Origin: Granulicella sp.
Lineage (GTDB): Bacteria > Acidobacteriota > Terriglobia > Terriglobales > Acidobacteriaceae
DNA length: 64,000 nucleotides
Direction of reading: 5' to 3'
Assembly: GCA_025357875.1 (NCBI GenBank)
Contig: JANYLK010000048.1
Location: 1 to 64,000, forward strand
Shown here: positions 35,596 to 45,048 of the stretch, piece by piece
Position numbering within the stretch: the stretch's first letter is position 1
How the letters are laid out: each line of letters opens with the position of its first letter
Program-made: the position numbers and the translations under genes
The notes under the pieces: generated by a model
Told to the model about the DNA's origin: nothing
The model's database searches: none
The model's input: only the letters and a program-made list of their open reading frames with translations

Positions 35596-36833
35596 ATCCT
35601 CGGCAGGACAATCTGATCACCGTCTTGGACGCCGGCAGCAGCAAGATCTGCGTGCTGGTTGCGGAGTTGCAGGATGGCGTGCTGCGTTACCGCGGCCATG
35701 GCATTGAGCCTTCGCGCGGGATGCGCAAGGGCTTGATTGCAGAGCTTGGACCTGCGGCGGAGGCGATCAACAAGGCTGCGCTGACGGCGGAGCGTGTGGC
35801 GCGCGCCGGGATTGAGACTGCCGTAGTCGGAATCGGCGGAACGCATGTGCGCGGAGTGAATAGCCGCGGCGGTATCTCGATGGGCAGCCGTATGCGCGAG
35901 ATTACCCGCGAAGAAGTGCGAGCGGCAGTGGACCGAGCCCGCTCCGTCGCGCTGCCGCCTGATCGAGAGGTGCTGCACCTGCTGCCGCAAGAGTTCATCC
36001 TCGACGATCAAGCAGGGATTCACGACCCGATCGGCATGGTGGGCAATAAACTTGAAGTGAATCTGCATTTGTCGACCTGCTCGGGCGGCGTAGCGCAGAG
36101 CGTGGTGACATGCGCCAATCGCGCAGGGCTCGAGGTTGGAGACACCATTTTCGAGGGAATCGCCGCGGCGGAGGCGGTACTCTCAGCTGACGAGCGCGAG
36201 TTGGGCGTCTGCGTCGTGGACATCGGGTCGAGTACAACCGAGCTGGCCGTCTTTTTCGAGGGATCGATTGCCCATACTGCGGTGCTGCCGATTGGCGGCG
36301 ACCACTTTACCAACGACCTTGCGGTGGGATTGCATGTCTCCGTCGAGGAAGCCGAGGAGTTGAAGCGTGTCTATGGGAACTGCGTTGTGACCGCAGTGCC
36401 GCAGCTGAACGAGATTGAAGTTGGTTCGAATCTGGCGGTCGGGTCGCTGAGTGCCGGCAGTCAGACGACTCGGCTAGTACGGCAGCGTTTTTTGGCAGAA
36501 ATTCTGGAGCCGAGGGCCCGCGAGCTTTTCACCATGTTGCGCGACAATTTGCGCCAGGGCGGAGTGCTGGAAGCGTTGGGCGCGGGTTGCGTTCTTACCG
36601 GCGGCGGTGCACTGCTGACTGGGCTACTGGACAATGCGGAGAGTTTGCTGCGCGTTCCGACGCGAGTGGGATCGCCAGTGCCTCTGTCGAGGATGCCTGC
36701 GGAATTGGCTCGGCCAGAGTTTTCGGTGGCCATCGGCATGCTGCTGTACACGCATAGAACGCAAGTTCGGCGCGCCAGCGAAGAGCAGGGATTGCGTGCG
36801 AAGCTGAAAGCAATCTTCGCTGGCAGCTATTAG
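35592..36833 (+). CDS. ftsA: cell division protein FtsA
   Basis: Actin-like protein that tethers the FtsZ ring to the membrane. Features: ITVLDAGSSKICVLVAEL (phosphate-1), an SHS2-like 1C domain (GGTHVRGVNSRGGISMGSR), VCVVDIGSSTTELAVFFEG (phosphate-2), and LTGGGALLTGLLDNAESLL (adenosine site). The C-terminus ends in an amphipathic basic helix (GLRAKLKAIFAGSY), the expected membrane-targeting sequence. The ATG overlaps the ftsQ stop, so translation is coupled. The usual next gene, ftsZ, is not present. Confidence 0.96.
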   Translation: MNPRQDNLITVLDAGSSKICVLVAELQDGVLRYRGHGIEPSRGMRKGLIAELGPAAEAINKAALTAERVARAGIETAVVGIGGTHVRGVNSRGGISMGSRMREITREEVRAAVDRARSVALPPDREVLHLLPQEFILDDQAGIHDPIGMVGNKLEVNLHLSTCSGGVAQSVVTCANRAGLEVGDTIFEGIAAAEAVLSADERELGVCVVDIGSSTTELAVFFEGSIAHTAVLPIGGDHFTNDLAVGLHVSVEEAEELKRVYGNCVVTAVPQLNEIEVGSNLAVGSLSAGSQTTRLVRQRFLAEILEPRARELFTMLRDNLRQGGVLEALGAGCVLTGGGALLTGLLDNAESLLRVPTRVGSPVPLSRMPAELARPEFSVAIGMLLYTHRTQVRRASEEQGLRAKLKAIFAGSY

Positions 36834-37045
36834 AACCACCTAAGGAAGGAAGCCCTTTGGGGCATTCCAATCGATAGCCTCCGCCTCTGATAACGGCCGT
36901 AGGCCGGCCCAAGGGACAAACGTGAGCCGCCGGAGTTGTTAATCAAATTGTAAATATTTTCGGAAACTCTGGTCAGACATCCAGGAAACCCAGTATGTTT
37001 GAGATTGTCCCCAAAAGCTGTGGCTAGGCCTGAGACGGCTATAAG

Positions 37046-39694
37046 TTGGCGACATCCGGAGTTCGATTGATAATCAATAAGTTATCGACGTCCTCGCGAA
37101 CCAGATTGATTCTGTCGTTTGCCCTGTTTGCGGCGGCGGCACTGCTGCTTCTGACAGCGCCTGGCCCTGGAATTGTGTTGGCCTACCTTGCCCACAAAGG
37201 ACCGGGCCTGGGGCCGCAAATCGGGCATAGTGATTTTATGATCTCGGCGGCCGCTGATGGATTGGCGTGGCTCGCGTGCCTCGCCGCTTCCGTTCTTGTT
37301 GGCGGCCTGACCTACCGCCTGCGCGATCGTGTGCCCTTCCGCCAGACGGTGTACCTTCTCGCCTTGTTTCTGGTATGTTTCGGCCTGTTGCGCCTAGTGG
37401 GCTATGCGACCTTGTTGAGTCCATTCGCAGTGCGCGGCCCAACGCTCCTCCTAATCCGAGCCGCGGCTTCAGTGGTAGTTGCCATGGGTGTTGCCGTGAT
37501 GTTTCCTTATGCTCGCGCGATGATTGCGATGGTGATTACGGCGAACAGGGACCGCGAGAAATTCGTCGTAGCGGCCGAGAGCAGCCTGGATGCTTTCTAT
37601 ATTCTTGAAAGCGTTCGCGACGATGCGAACAATATCGCCGACTTCCGATTTGCCTACGTCAACGCGAATGGTGAGGAACGGATGCGACGGCCGCGTTTTG
37701 AATTGATAGGGCGCCTATTGAGCGAGCTGCTCCCCTACATCGTCAAGACGGGGCTTATGGAGAGATATAAGAAGGTAGTGCTCACCGGAACTCCCTTGAC
37801 TGTCGAGCATATTGTTGAGCGCGAAGATGTGCCGCCCTATTGGATTGCGACACAGGTAGTGAAGCTGGACGACGGCATTGCAGTCACCAATCGAGATATA
37901 ACCGAGGAGCGAGCGCGGCAGGCTCAGATCGCGGACTTAAACGAATTTACTCAGTCAATGATTGAGAATGCGCCGTTCAGCATTATCGCGACTGATCCGG
38001 CCGGCACCGTGACAGCGATGAATCCGGCTGCAGAAAGCCTTACTTTCTATCGAAAACATGAGTTGATTGGGCAGCACTCCGTGGTGATGTTGCACGACCC
38101 TGCGGAGATGAGCGCGCGCGCCGTGCAACTCAGCAAGGACCTGAATGAACCCGTGCAGGCGGGGTTCGGTTCGCTGATCGCCAAGCCGCGACAGGGACAG
38201 ACCGACGAGCACGAATGGACCTACGTTCGCAAAGATGGATCACGGATATGGGTGAACCTGGCGATGACTGCGCTGAAAACCCATGGTGAAAAGATTGCCG
38301 GTTATCTTGGGATTGCGTTTGACATTACCGAGCGGAAGAAGCTGACGGAGTATGTGAATCACCTTGCGCACCACGACCAATTGACGGGGTTGCCGAACCG
38401 GGTACTGCTGGACGACCGCATGCGTCAGGCCATCCAGCGGGCCAAGCGCAACCGGCATAAAGTAGCTGTGCTGATGGTGGATGTGGACTACTTTAAGCGC
38501 ATCAACGATTCGCTTGGTCACAATGCGGGCGACACTCTGCTCGACTCGATTGCCAAGAAGCTATGTTCGGCAGTACGGCAGACGGACACCGTGGCGCGCA
38601 TGGGTGGAGACGAGTTTGTCATCGTGATGCCGGAATTTCGCGATGAGAAGGACGCTGAGCGATGCGCAGAGGCGATCATTCAGAAGGTATCGACGCCAAT
38701 CATGCTCGGCAATCGTGAGGTCAACGTGACGGTGAGCGTGGGGCTTTGTGTCTTTCCCGATTGCGCGGATGATGCGGAGAGCCTGCTGAAGAACGCCGAT
38801 GCAGCCTTATATGAAGCAAAGGAAGGTGGCCGCAATTCCTTCCACGTATTCAACGAATGCATGGTGGTGGCAACCGCGGATAAGCTGGAGTTTGAACATG
38901 ACCTTCGCCATGCCCTGATCAATGGCGAGCTCTCGCTGCACTACCAGCCGCAGGTATCGTGTGTCACCGGCGCGGTGATCGGCGTAGAAGCGCTGTTGCG
39001 CTGGACACATCCGCGACGCGGATCGATCCCGCCAGCCCAATTCATTCCACTCGCCGAAGCGACGGGACTGATCGTGCCCATCGGCGAGTGGGCGATCAGG
39101 ACTGCATGCCACGAGGGCAAGGAACTGCAGGATGCGCTTGGACATGAAATGCTCATCGCAGTGAACTTGTCGCCGCGACAGTTCCGTCAAAAGGACCTGA
39201 CCGCGCAGGTGGCAAGGGCGTTGCGGGAGTCGAGTCTTCCGGCGCGGTGTCTGGAGATCGAAATCACCGAGCAGACATTGATGTCCAATTCTGCTGCCAC
39301 CAAGGAGACGTTGAAACAGTTACGCAAGCTCGGAGTAAAGATTGCGATCGATGATTTTGGGACTGGATTCTCCAGCTTCTCGTATCTGCTTCAGTACGAA
39401 GTGGATCGACTGAAGATCGACCGCAGTTTCGTGAATCGGTCGGCGGAGGATCCCAACGCTGCCGCCATCGTGCGGGCGATTATTTCGATGGCGCATGGAT
39501 TGAATCTAAAAGTCGTTGCCGAGGGCGTGGAGACGAACGGGCAATTGAACTTCCTTCTGCGCCGGCGATGCGACGAGGCTCAAGGTTTTTATTACAGCAA
39601 AGCCGTGCCCGCTGGAATGGTTTGCGAAGCGGCAAAGATGATCGCCATTCAGCGTGCCGCTGAGCCCGACCAAGCGATTGCCTACGATAGTTAG
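37046..39694 (+). CDS. membrane PAS-GGDEF-EAL c-di-GMP signalling protein
   Basis: Potential dual diguanylate cyclase/phosphodiesterase. About four transmembrane helices lie in residues 18-155. A first PAS-like region (about 168-285) is followed by a second PAS domain (about 300-425, FTQSMIENAPFSIIATDPAG). The GGDEF domain has an intact MGGDEFVIVMPEF near residue 520, and the EAL domain has an intact EALLRW near 647, with DDFGTGFSSFSYL and VVAEGVET. Both active sites look competent, so net activity cannot be predicted. The start is a TTG with a weak ribosome site; a second TTG lies at 37067. It is 212 bases after ftsA, where ftsZ would often be, and is probably a separate transcript. Confidence 0.92.
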   Translation: MATSGVRLIINKLSTSSRTRLILSFALFAAAALLLLTAPGPGIVLAYLAHKGPGLGPQIGHSDFMISAAADGLAWLACLAASVLVGGLTYRLRDRVPFRQTVYLLALFLVCFGLLRLVGYATLLSPFAVRGPTLLLIRAAASVVVAMGVAVMFPYARAMIAMVITANRDREKFVVAAESSLDAFYILESVRDDANNIADFRFAYVNANGEERMRRPRFELIGRLLSELLPYIVKTGLMERYKKVVLTGTPLTVEHIVEREDVPPYWIATQVVKLDDGIAVTNRDITEERARQAQIADLNEFTQSMIENAPFSIIATDPAGTVTAMNPAAESLTFYRKHELIGQHSVVMLHDPAEMSARAVQLSKDLNEPVQAGFGSLIAKPRQGQTDEHEWTYVRKDGSRIWVNLAMTALKTHGEKIAGYLGIAFDITERKKLTEYVNHLAHHDQLTGLPNRVLLDDRMRQAIQRAKRNRHKVAVLMVDVDYFKRINDSLGHNAGDTLLDSIAKKLCSAVRQTDTVARMGGDEFVIVMPEFRDEKDAERCAEAIIQKVSTPIMLGNREVNVTVSVGLCVFPDCADDAESLLKNADAALYEAKEGGRNSFHVFNECMVVATADKLEFEHDLRHALINGELSLHYQPQVSCVTGAVIGVEALLRWTHPRRGSIPPAQFIPLAEATGLIVPIGEWAIRTACHEGKELQDALGHEMLIAVNLSPRQFRQKDLTAQVARALRESSLPARCLEIEITEQTLMSNSAATKETLKQLRKLGVKIAIDDFGTGFSSFSYLLQYEVDRLKIDRSFVNRSAEDPNAAAIVRAIISMAHGLNLKVVAEGVETNGQLNFLLRRRCDEAQGFYYSKAVPAGMVCEAAKMIAIQRAAEPDQAIAYDS

Positions 39695-39731
39695 GAAATA
39701 GTCTAGCCAGTCAAATGCTTGGTCCACCAAA

Positions 39732-40319
39732 CTACCGGGAAAAATCTTTGCCGCGCACGAGTGCGACAACAGCCTCCAGCGAGGCCGCCCACTCCTGCAA
39801 CGCAGCCTGTTCGGTGGCTCCGAGCGCTCTGAGATACAAGCTGATCGCGTAGCCCTGTTGCGGACCTTCCAGATCGATGAGTGCGGGACGAACGACACAG
39901 TCGAGCGCAGCCGCGGGATACTCCAGCGGTGCAGCGAGTCGTGCAAGTCGCCTCAGCAACTGCTCATGCTGGTGAAACGAAGTGAAAAGAGAGCGTTCCC
40001 GCGCGACTAGATCGATGTAGCTACCGAAGCCTGCAGGCGCGTCTTCGGCGACCAAGTCCAGATTGAGTTGCAAATGTTCCAGTTCACCTGCATCAAGCCG
40101 CCAGGCGTCGCACTTGGCAGTGAACACCGGCGAACGAGCCGCATTGAGTGCACGCAGCGCCTGCATCAGCGGTGGGTGATGTTCAGCCTCGGGTATGGCG
40201 TCGAAGTCGTATGGATTTGCGCGAAGATCGACAAAGGCAGCCGTTCCGTCGGGGTCCTTCCATGGAACGACCAGGACCGGATCTTCGGCACAACACTCAG
40301 CAGACCACTCAGCAAGCAT
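39732..40319 (-). CDS. hypothetical soluble protein (195 aa)
   Basis: Not recognised. A cytoplasmic-looking protein of 195 residues with many Leu/Ala-rich helices, Trp residues near both ends (LAEWSAECC, ALQEWAAS), and a central block VFTAKCDAWRLDAGELEHLQ. It follows the YheT-type hydrolase gene by 30 bases on the same strand, and those genes are coupled to DUF72, so the three likely form one operon. No catalytic motif seen. Confidence 0.65.
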   Translation of the reverse strand: MLAEWSAECCAEDPVLVVPWKDPDGTAAFVDLRANPYDFDAIPEAEHHPPLMQALRALNAARSPVFTAKCDAWRLDAGELEHLQLNLDLVAEDAPAGFGSYIDLVARERSLFTSFHQHEQLLRRLARLAAPLEYPAAALDCVVRPALIDLEGPQQGYAISLYLRALGATEQAALQEWAASLEAVVALVRGKDFSR

Positions 40320-40348
40320 GGCTTGATTATCTCAGGATCAGGCGTGCG

Positions 40349-41422
40349 TCACGAGTGAGCGAGAACAAAGCGGAGGGCTGTGGATTCGGCCCAGTATCCA
40401 TCGTCGCAGCGCGGGCGGTCAGGTTTGGCGAGGAAGGCACAATGGCCGCCATGCTCGGGTTGCAACAGGGTGATATGAGGATTTAGGTCAATCTCGGCGA
40501 GCGTCTCCGGCGTGATCGCAACGAACGGATCGTCTTGTGCGTGCAGTATCAGCGTAGGCACGGCGATGCGGTCCACGACGCGCGCTGCGGCAGCGCGGAA
40601 GTAGTAGTCCTCCGCCGACGCGAAGCCGGAGTAGAGCGCGGTTATGCGGTCGTCGAACTCGCGCAGTGAGCTGATGCCGACTGCCCGGTCAGGATCGAAG
40701 GCACGCGGAAAAAGCCGCACCTTATGACGAAAACGCTTGAGCAGGTTGCGCAAGAACCGCCGCTCGTAGAGCCGATTCTCAGCCCGATGCAGAGCGGTTG
40801 CCGATTGCCCAAGATCGATGGCGGGGGACACGCCGACCACCGAATGTAATTCGCGGGGAGCGTCTGCACCGAGCTCACCGGCGAGTTTGAGCACGAGGTT
40901 TCCGCCCATCGAATAGCCGATCAACGCGACGCTTTGGAGATGCTCGCGCCGAATGAAGTGGCGCATGACGGCGCCCACATCGCCGGAAAGTCCGGAGTGG
41001 TAGAGCGTGGGTGAGAGCCGCTCCGTCCCTCCGCAATTGCGCATGTTCATGCGAATCACATTGGCGCCTGCGTTCCAAAGCTTGTTCGCGTTGCCAACGA
41101 CGTACTGCGAGTCGGCTGAACCTTCCAGGCCATGCACAACGATCACAGCCGGCCTTTGTGACCGCACCTCGGTTGGCTGCCAGTGGCATTGGCAAAGCAC
41201 TTGCGTCGCAATCTGCGTGCCGTTTGCGGGACATACTTCAACTAGTTCGGGCGTGGGCTTAGGCAGATGATTTGGACGCGGAAGGAAGTTGCCGGCGATG
41301 GTCTGGACGTGGCCATTACTAAGAAACAGCCGCGGAATGAATTGCAGCGCTTCGAAATGCGTCACTGAAGATGCCGCATGAGCCTCTCGGCTTGCCCGGT
41401 TAGCCGGTATTGCGCCGATCAC
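40349..41422 (-). CDS. YheT-family alpha/beta hydrolase
   Basis: Alpha/beta hydrolase of the YheT/EMB8 group, presumed carboxylesterase with unknown substrate. The N-terminus has the group marker FIPRLFLSNGHVQTIAGNF. The oxyanion/fold block is VVHGLEGSADSQYVVG, the nucleophile elbow GYSMGGNLVLKLAGE, the acid in LILHAQDDPFVA, and the final His in PEHGGHCAFL. Starts at a GTG that overlaps the DUF72 stop by four bases (GTGA), so translation is probably coupled. Length 357 is typical. Confidence 0.88.
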   Translation of the reverse strand: MIGAIPANRASREAHAASSVTHFEALQFIPRLFLSNGHVQTIAGNFLPRPNHLPKPTPELVEVCPANGTQIATQVLCQCHWQPTEVRSQRPAVIVVHGLEGSADSQYVVGNANKLWNAGANVIRMNMRNCGGTERLSPTLYHSGLSGDVGAVMRHFIRREHLQSVALIGYSMGGNLVLKLAGELGADAPRELHSVVGVSPAIDLGQSATALHRAENRLYERRFLRNLLKRFRHKVRLFPRAFDPDRAVGISSLREFDDRITALYSGFASAEDYYFRAAAARVVDRIAVPTLILHAQDDPFVAITPETLAEIDLNPHITLLQPEHGGHCAFLAKPDRPRCDDGYWAESTALRFVLAHS

Positions 41423-42243
41423 TGCTTCCCTGCCTTGACCGCGCAGGCGTCGAGGAACGCGACCGCATTCAGCGCACCGGTCGGCTCATCTTCGTGCTTG
41501 AAGTACACGTACACGTTCCTGTTTTGCGCGAGCGCCGAAAACTTCTCCGCGAACGCTGTTATCTCCGCAGGACTGTATCCGCCATTGCGCCGCAGGCGAT
41601 AGCAGGCATGAGTGCTGGCACATTGAACATCGGGCGTGCGTAACTCGTCGCTCTCGGCGATGCACACAGCTACATTGTGCAAGCGAAGGATGGCGTACGT
41701 TTCCTCTGCGAACCAGGAATCGTGGCGAAATTCAAACGCTATCAACGGCGCTGCGGGGCCGGCCAGTGCAGGAGCGGTGAGGAAGTCCGCGAGAAGAACT
41801 GGATTGGCCTTGAAGTTGGGAGGAAGCTGAAAGAGAAGCGGTCCGAGCTTTCCTGCGGCACTAAATGGTTCAAGCACGTCGACAAACCTGCCGACAGGCT
41901 CTTGGCATTCGCGCAAACGGCTGAAGTGCGTGATTCGCTGCGGCGCCTTGAAGCTGAATCGGAAATCCGCAGGAGTGGCGGCGAGCCAGCCGGCAAGAGT
42001 CGTTGCAGTTGGAAACGCGCGAAAGGTGTAGTTAACCTCGACCGAGTTCAGCCGTGACGCGTAGTGTTCCAGAAAGCGCTTGGCCGGCAGCCCAGCAGGA
42101 TAGAAAACAGGCTTCCACGAAGGATATGCCCAACCCGATGTACCTGCATAGATAGCTGTGACCATGGGTGCGACGATGGAATTCGCGGCGGCGACTTCGC
42201 CAACCGTGGGCTGCAACGGCTTTGGAATATTTGAGGAAGGCAT
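41419..42243 (-). CDS. DUF72 domain-containing protein
   Basis: DUF72 (YecE-like) TIM-barrel protein of unknown activity. Characteristic blocks: YAGTSGWAYPSWKPVFYP, NSVEVNYTFRAFPT, FSFKAPQRITH, LLFQLPPNF and the C-terminal NVYVYFKHEDEPTGALNA. The open frame extends upstream to 42354 through the tRNA-His gene (its peptide EVVGSTPTS-type stretch is tRNA sequence), so that start is rejected. I take the ATG at 42243; the ATG at 42165, just before YAGTSGW, would give the common family length. First gene of a probable three-gene operon. Confidence 0.85.
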   Translation of the reverse strand: MPSSNIPKPLQPTVGEVAAANSIVAPMVTAIYAGTSGWAYPSWKPVFYPAGLPAKRFLEHYASRLNSVEVNYTFRAFPTATTLAGWLAATPADFRFSFKAPQRITHFSRLRECQEPVGRFVDVLEPFSAAGKLGPLLFQLPPNFKANPVLLADFLTAPALAGPAAPLIAFEFRHDSWFAEETYAILRLHNVAVCIAESDELRTPDVQCASTHACYRLRRNGGYSPAEITAFAEKFSALAQNRNVYVYFKHEDEPTGALNAVAFLDACAVKAGKQ

Positions 42244-42293
42244 CAAGATTGACTCAGTGCTCGTATGGCACGAGCGGTCGATCAAGAGATTAT

Positions 42294-42369
42294 TGGGGCG
42301 GCTAGTGGGGGTCGAACCCACGACATCCGCTGCCACAGAGCGGCGTTCTGCCACTGAACTATAGCCGCC
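42294..42369 (-). tRNA. tRNA-His (anticodon GTG)
   Basis: Read on the minus strand, the 5' side G-GCGGCTA pairs with TAGCCGC-C, giving the extra G(-1):C73 pair that identifies tRNA-His. The anticodon loop CTGTGGC holds GTG, the T-arm GTGGG-TTCGACC-CCCAC is perfect, and CCA is encoded. It lies about 50 bases upstream of the DUF72 start. Confidence 0.96.
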
Positions 42370-42472
42370 GTATTACCGAAGTATAGCATCTGATGAGGGA
42401 TGCCGGAGATGGATTGACTGCGGCCAACTCAACTGATATCACGAATTGAACGTTTAGAAAAGGGGGATTTCT

Positions 42473-42997
42473 ATGCAGGCTACCAGCAAACCGGAGACCC
42501 TTTCGCCACGCACGCGCCGTGGCGGCAAGGTGTTTGACGACGAGAACCTTGACCTTCTATCGCATCTGCTCGACGACTGGTTCCGCATCCCCGGCACCTC
42601 TATTCGCTTCGGGCTGGATGGCATCGTCGGTTTCATTCCCGGGGCTGGCGACGCGATCGGCGGCATCGCCTCCTGCATCATCATCATCGCAGCGTGGATG
42701 CGTGGCGTCTCATACATTACCCTGGCGCGGATGCTGTCCAACTGGGGTATTGAGGTGCTGTTGGGCACGGTGCCGGTGCTGGGCAACCTGTTCGACATCG
42801 GCTGGAAGGCGAACCGGCGCAACTACGCTCTGATGACCGGCAGCCTGGCCGATCCGCAGGGCGTCAAGCGCCGGAGTTGGCTCTTCTTCGCGGGTCTCTG
42901 CGTAGTGCTTGCTGCGATGCTGGTGCTGCCTATGTTGCTGTTTCTGTGGCTGTCGGTTCATCTGTTGCACGGAGCGGCTGCGCTTGCGAATCGATGA
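42473..42997 (+). CDS. DUF4112 membrane protein
   Basis: Small inner-membrane protein of the DUF4112 family, function unknown. The family core is clear: LLDDWFRIPGTSIRFGLDGIVGFIPGAGDAIGG, followed by a hydrophobic helix (ASCIIIIAAWMRGVSYITLA), the block NWGIEVLLGTVPVLGNLFDIGWKANRRN, and one more strong helix near the C-terminus (LVLPMLLFLWLSVHLL). AAGGGGG lies seven bases before the ATG. It is divergent from tRNA-His and upstream of tRNA-Pro; no functional partner is evident. Confidence 0.9.
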   Translation: MQATSKPETLSPRTRRGGKVFDDENLDLLSHLLDDWFRIPGTSIRFGLDGIVGFIPGAGDAIGGIASCIIIIAAWMRGVSYITLARMLSNWGIEVLLGTVPVLGNLFDIGWKANRRNYALMTGSLADPQGVKRRSWLFFAGLCVVLAAMLVLPMLLFLWLSVHLLHGAAALANR

Positions 42998-43088
42998 AGC
43001 CTGCGGTCCGCACTTTCTCAGCCTCCTAGCCGGGTCTACCACGGAGAGAGGCAACAAATTTGACCAAATGCGGTAAGATCGAGAGAGT

Positions 43089-43165
43089 CGGGGCGTAGCG
43101 CAGCCTGGTAGCGCATCTGCTTTGGGAGCAGAGGGTCGGGAGTTCGAATCTCTCCGCCCCGACCA
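43089..43165 (+). tRNA. tRNA-Pro (anticodon TGG)
   Basis: Seven-base acceptor stem CGGGGCG/CGCCCCG, discriminator A, encoded CCA. The anticodon stem TCTGC/GCAGA closes loop TTTGGGA with TGG. The T-arm contains TTCGAAT. A T-run follows directly. Confidence 0.96.
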
Positions 43166-43269
43166 TTTTTCCGTTTTGCCCTCTTTCAGAGATCACTTTG
43201 AAGGGACTCCGCGAGGGGACGCACTAAGCCATGAAAATCTCCCACAAATGCATTTGAAAGGTTCCCTAA

Positions 43270-43848
43270 ATGGTCAAGCATCTGTTGTCGGCTGTTGCAG
43301 GCTTGGTGATCGTCGGTCCCCTCGCGCTCGCGCAAACCTCGACCTGGATTCCGGACAAAACGCATAGTGAGGTCGACTTCTCAGTCGTCCACATGAGCCT
43401 CTCAAATGTTCGTGGGCACTTTGGCAACATTGAAGGCGCGATCGTCATGAATGAAACTGACATGACAAAGTCCACTGTCAATGTAACGATTGATGTTTCC
43501 ACTGTGGACACAGGGGTAGCTCCCCGTGACTCTGATCTAAAAAGCTCAAGCTTCTTTGACGCGGCGCAGTATCCCAAAGCAAACTTTGTCAGTACCAAGG
43601 TCGTAAAGAGTGGTGCTGGCCTCCAGATTACAGGTGATCTCACGTTGCATGGCGTTACCAAGCCCGTGGTCCTGAAGGTAGAGGCTCCAATTGGCCCGGT
43701 TCCAGGGATGGATCACAAGTTGCACTCCGGTTTCGCGGCGACTACTACGATTAGCCGTACAGCATTCGGAATTGCACCGAAGTATCCAGCAGCAGTCGTA
43801 GGCGATGAGGTCAAGCTCACTATCGATCTTGACGTCGCGAAGCAGTAA
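43270..43848 (+). CDS. exported YceI-family lipocalin-like protein
   Basis: YceI proteins form a lipocalin-like barrel that binds isoprenoid-type lipids in the periplasm. Signal peptide MVKHLLSAVAGLVIVGPLALAQ, then the family start STWIPDKTHSEVDFSVVHM. Next come LSNVRGHFGNIEGAIVMNE, the SSSFFDAAQYPKANFVST block and ITGDLTLHGVTKPVVLKVE. The C-terminus has SRTAFGIAPKYP and GDEVKLTIDLD. AAAGG precedes the ATG. Length 192 is typical. Single gene; physiological ligand unknown. Confidence 0.93.
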   Translation: MVKHLLSAVAGLVIVGPLALAQTSTWIPDKTHSEVDFSVVHMSLSNVRGHFGNIEGAIVMNETDMTKSTVNVTIDVSTVDTGVAPRDSDLKSSSFFDAAQYPKANFVSTKVVKSGAGLQITGDLTLHGVTKPVVLKVEAPIGPVPGMDHKLHSGFAATTTISRTAFGIAPKYPAAVVGDEVKLTIDLDVAKQ

Positions 43849-43977
43849 ATTACCTAGCTATTACATCCCAGTGACTTGCCCCGGCCGTTCTAGACTAGAC
43901 AGCGTTCGTTCCAAATTGAGCTGATGACTGCGTGTTAGGATCGTGTGGTCCGATATCTCGATCCCTTGTGGTGACCT

Positions 43978-45048
43978 ATGAAGCAGGCTCCGTCAATCTT
44001 AGATCGACGCAACTTTCTGATGACTGGTGGCGCAGTTGCGGCTGGCCTCCTGACTCAGGGAACGAGGCCTATGCGCGCCGCAGGGGTTCTGCCTGCTTTG
44101 CCCGCGAACGCCAAAACTTCGGGTTCCATGCCGACCCGCAATCTCGGCAAAATTGGTTATAAGGTCGGCATCTTCAGTCTTGGTGGCCAGGCGGCGCTCG
44201 AGAAGGCGAACAACTTCGATGCGGCCGTCCCCCTTATCGAACGTGCGCTGGATCTCGGGGTCAACTACATCGATACGTCGTCCATCTATGGCGGTCCAGA
44301 ACGATGGAGTGAGCAATATGTGGGTCGGGTTATGAAGACCCGACGCAATCAGGCATTTTTGGCGACCAAGACCAAGGAGCGTACGCGGGACGGATCGCTG
44401 CGCATGATCGAGAAGTCGCTTCAGTTGCTGAATACGGGTCACGTCGATCTTTGGCAACTTCACGATATCGGTTTGCCGGAAGACGTAGACGCAATCTTCG
44501 CTAAGGGCGGCGCCATGGAAGCGCTGATCGAGTTGCAGGAGCAGAAGGTAGTGCGTTTCCTCGGGGTCACGGGACATTACCGTCCTGAAGCTTTGATCGA
44601 CGCGATCAACAGGCACCCCTTCGATGCAATCCTGTTGGCGCTCAACGCGGCAGATACGCACATTCACAGCTTCACGGAGAAACTGCTACCCCTTGCGGTG
44701 GAGAAGCAGATGGGCATTATCGGCATGAAGGTTCCGGCCCGGGGTCGTCTTCTCGCTAGTTGGACACCACCATCACTGGAGGCCCAGCAACATTCCTGGG
44801 AGGGATCAGCCATCGCCACTCGCGCGGGCGTGATGAACATGCGGGACGCCATGCACTTCACGCTCTCTCACCCGGTCAGTACGGTCATCATCGGTTGCGA
44901 TACGATCGCGCAGCTCGAAGAGAATGTGCAGATTGCAAGGGATTTTACCCCGCTTTCCGCAACGCAGATGGCGTCGTTGAATGACTTGGCGGAACCGGTG
45001 GCCAAACAGTCGCTCTTCTTCCGCTTCACGGATCGAAGCAAAGGCTGA
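43978..45048 (+). CDS. Tat-exported aldo/keto reductase
   Basis: AKR-fold oxidoreductase carrying a twin-arginine signal (DRRNFLMTGGAVAAGLL), so it is likely folded with its NADP cofactor before export. The catalytic Asp-Tyr region is GVNYIDTSSIYGG, the Lys is in FLATKTKERTRDG, and the His in LWQLHDIG. The C-terminal cofactor block is HPVSTVIIGCDTIAQLEEN. Length 356 includes the leader. The stop lies inside a tandem 24-25-bp duplication. Substrate unknown. Confidence 0.88.
   Translation: MKQAPSILDRRNFLMTGGAVAAGLLTQGTRPMRAAGVLPALPANAKTSGSMPTRNLGKIGYKVGIFSLGGQAALEKANNFDAAVPLIERALDLGVNYIDTSSIYGGPERWSEQYVGRVMKTRRNQAFLATKTKERTRDGSLRMIEKSLQLLNTGHVDLWQLHDIGLPEDVDAIFAKGGAMEALIELQEQKVVRFLGVTGHYRPEALIDAINRHPFDAILLALNAADTHIHSFTEKLLPLAVEKQMGIIGMKVPARGRLLASWTPPSLEAQQHSWEGSAIATRAGVMNMRDAMHFTLSHPVSTVIIGCDTIAQLEENVQIARDFTPLSATQMASLNDLAEPVAKQSLFFRFTDRSKG

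Noticed and set aside
36834-37045. Possible c-di-GMP riboswitch or ftsZ fragment between ftsA and the GGDEF-EAL gene
   Set aside because: I could not find the conserved GEMM core or any FtsZ motif in any frame; only short GC-rich palindromes.
42244-42354. N-terminal extension of the DUF72 frame
   Set aside because: It translates the tRNA-His gene (peptide containing VVGSTPTS is the classic T-arm read-through), so the protein must start downstream.
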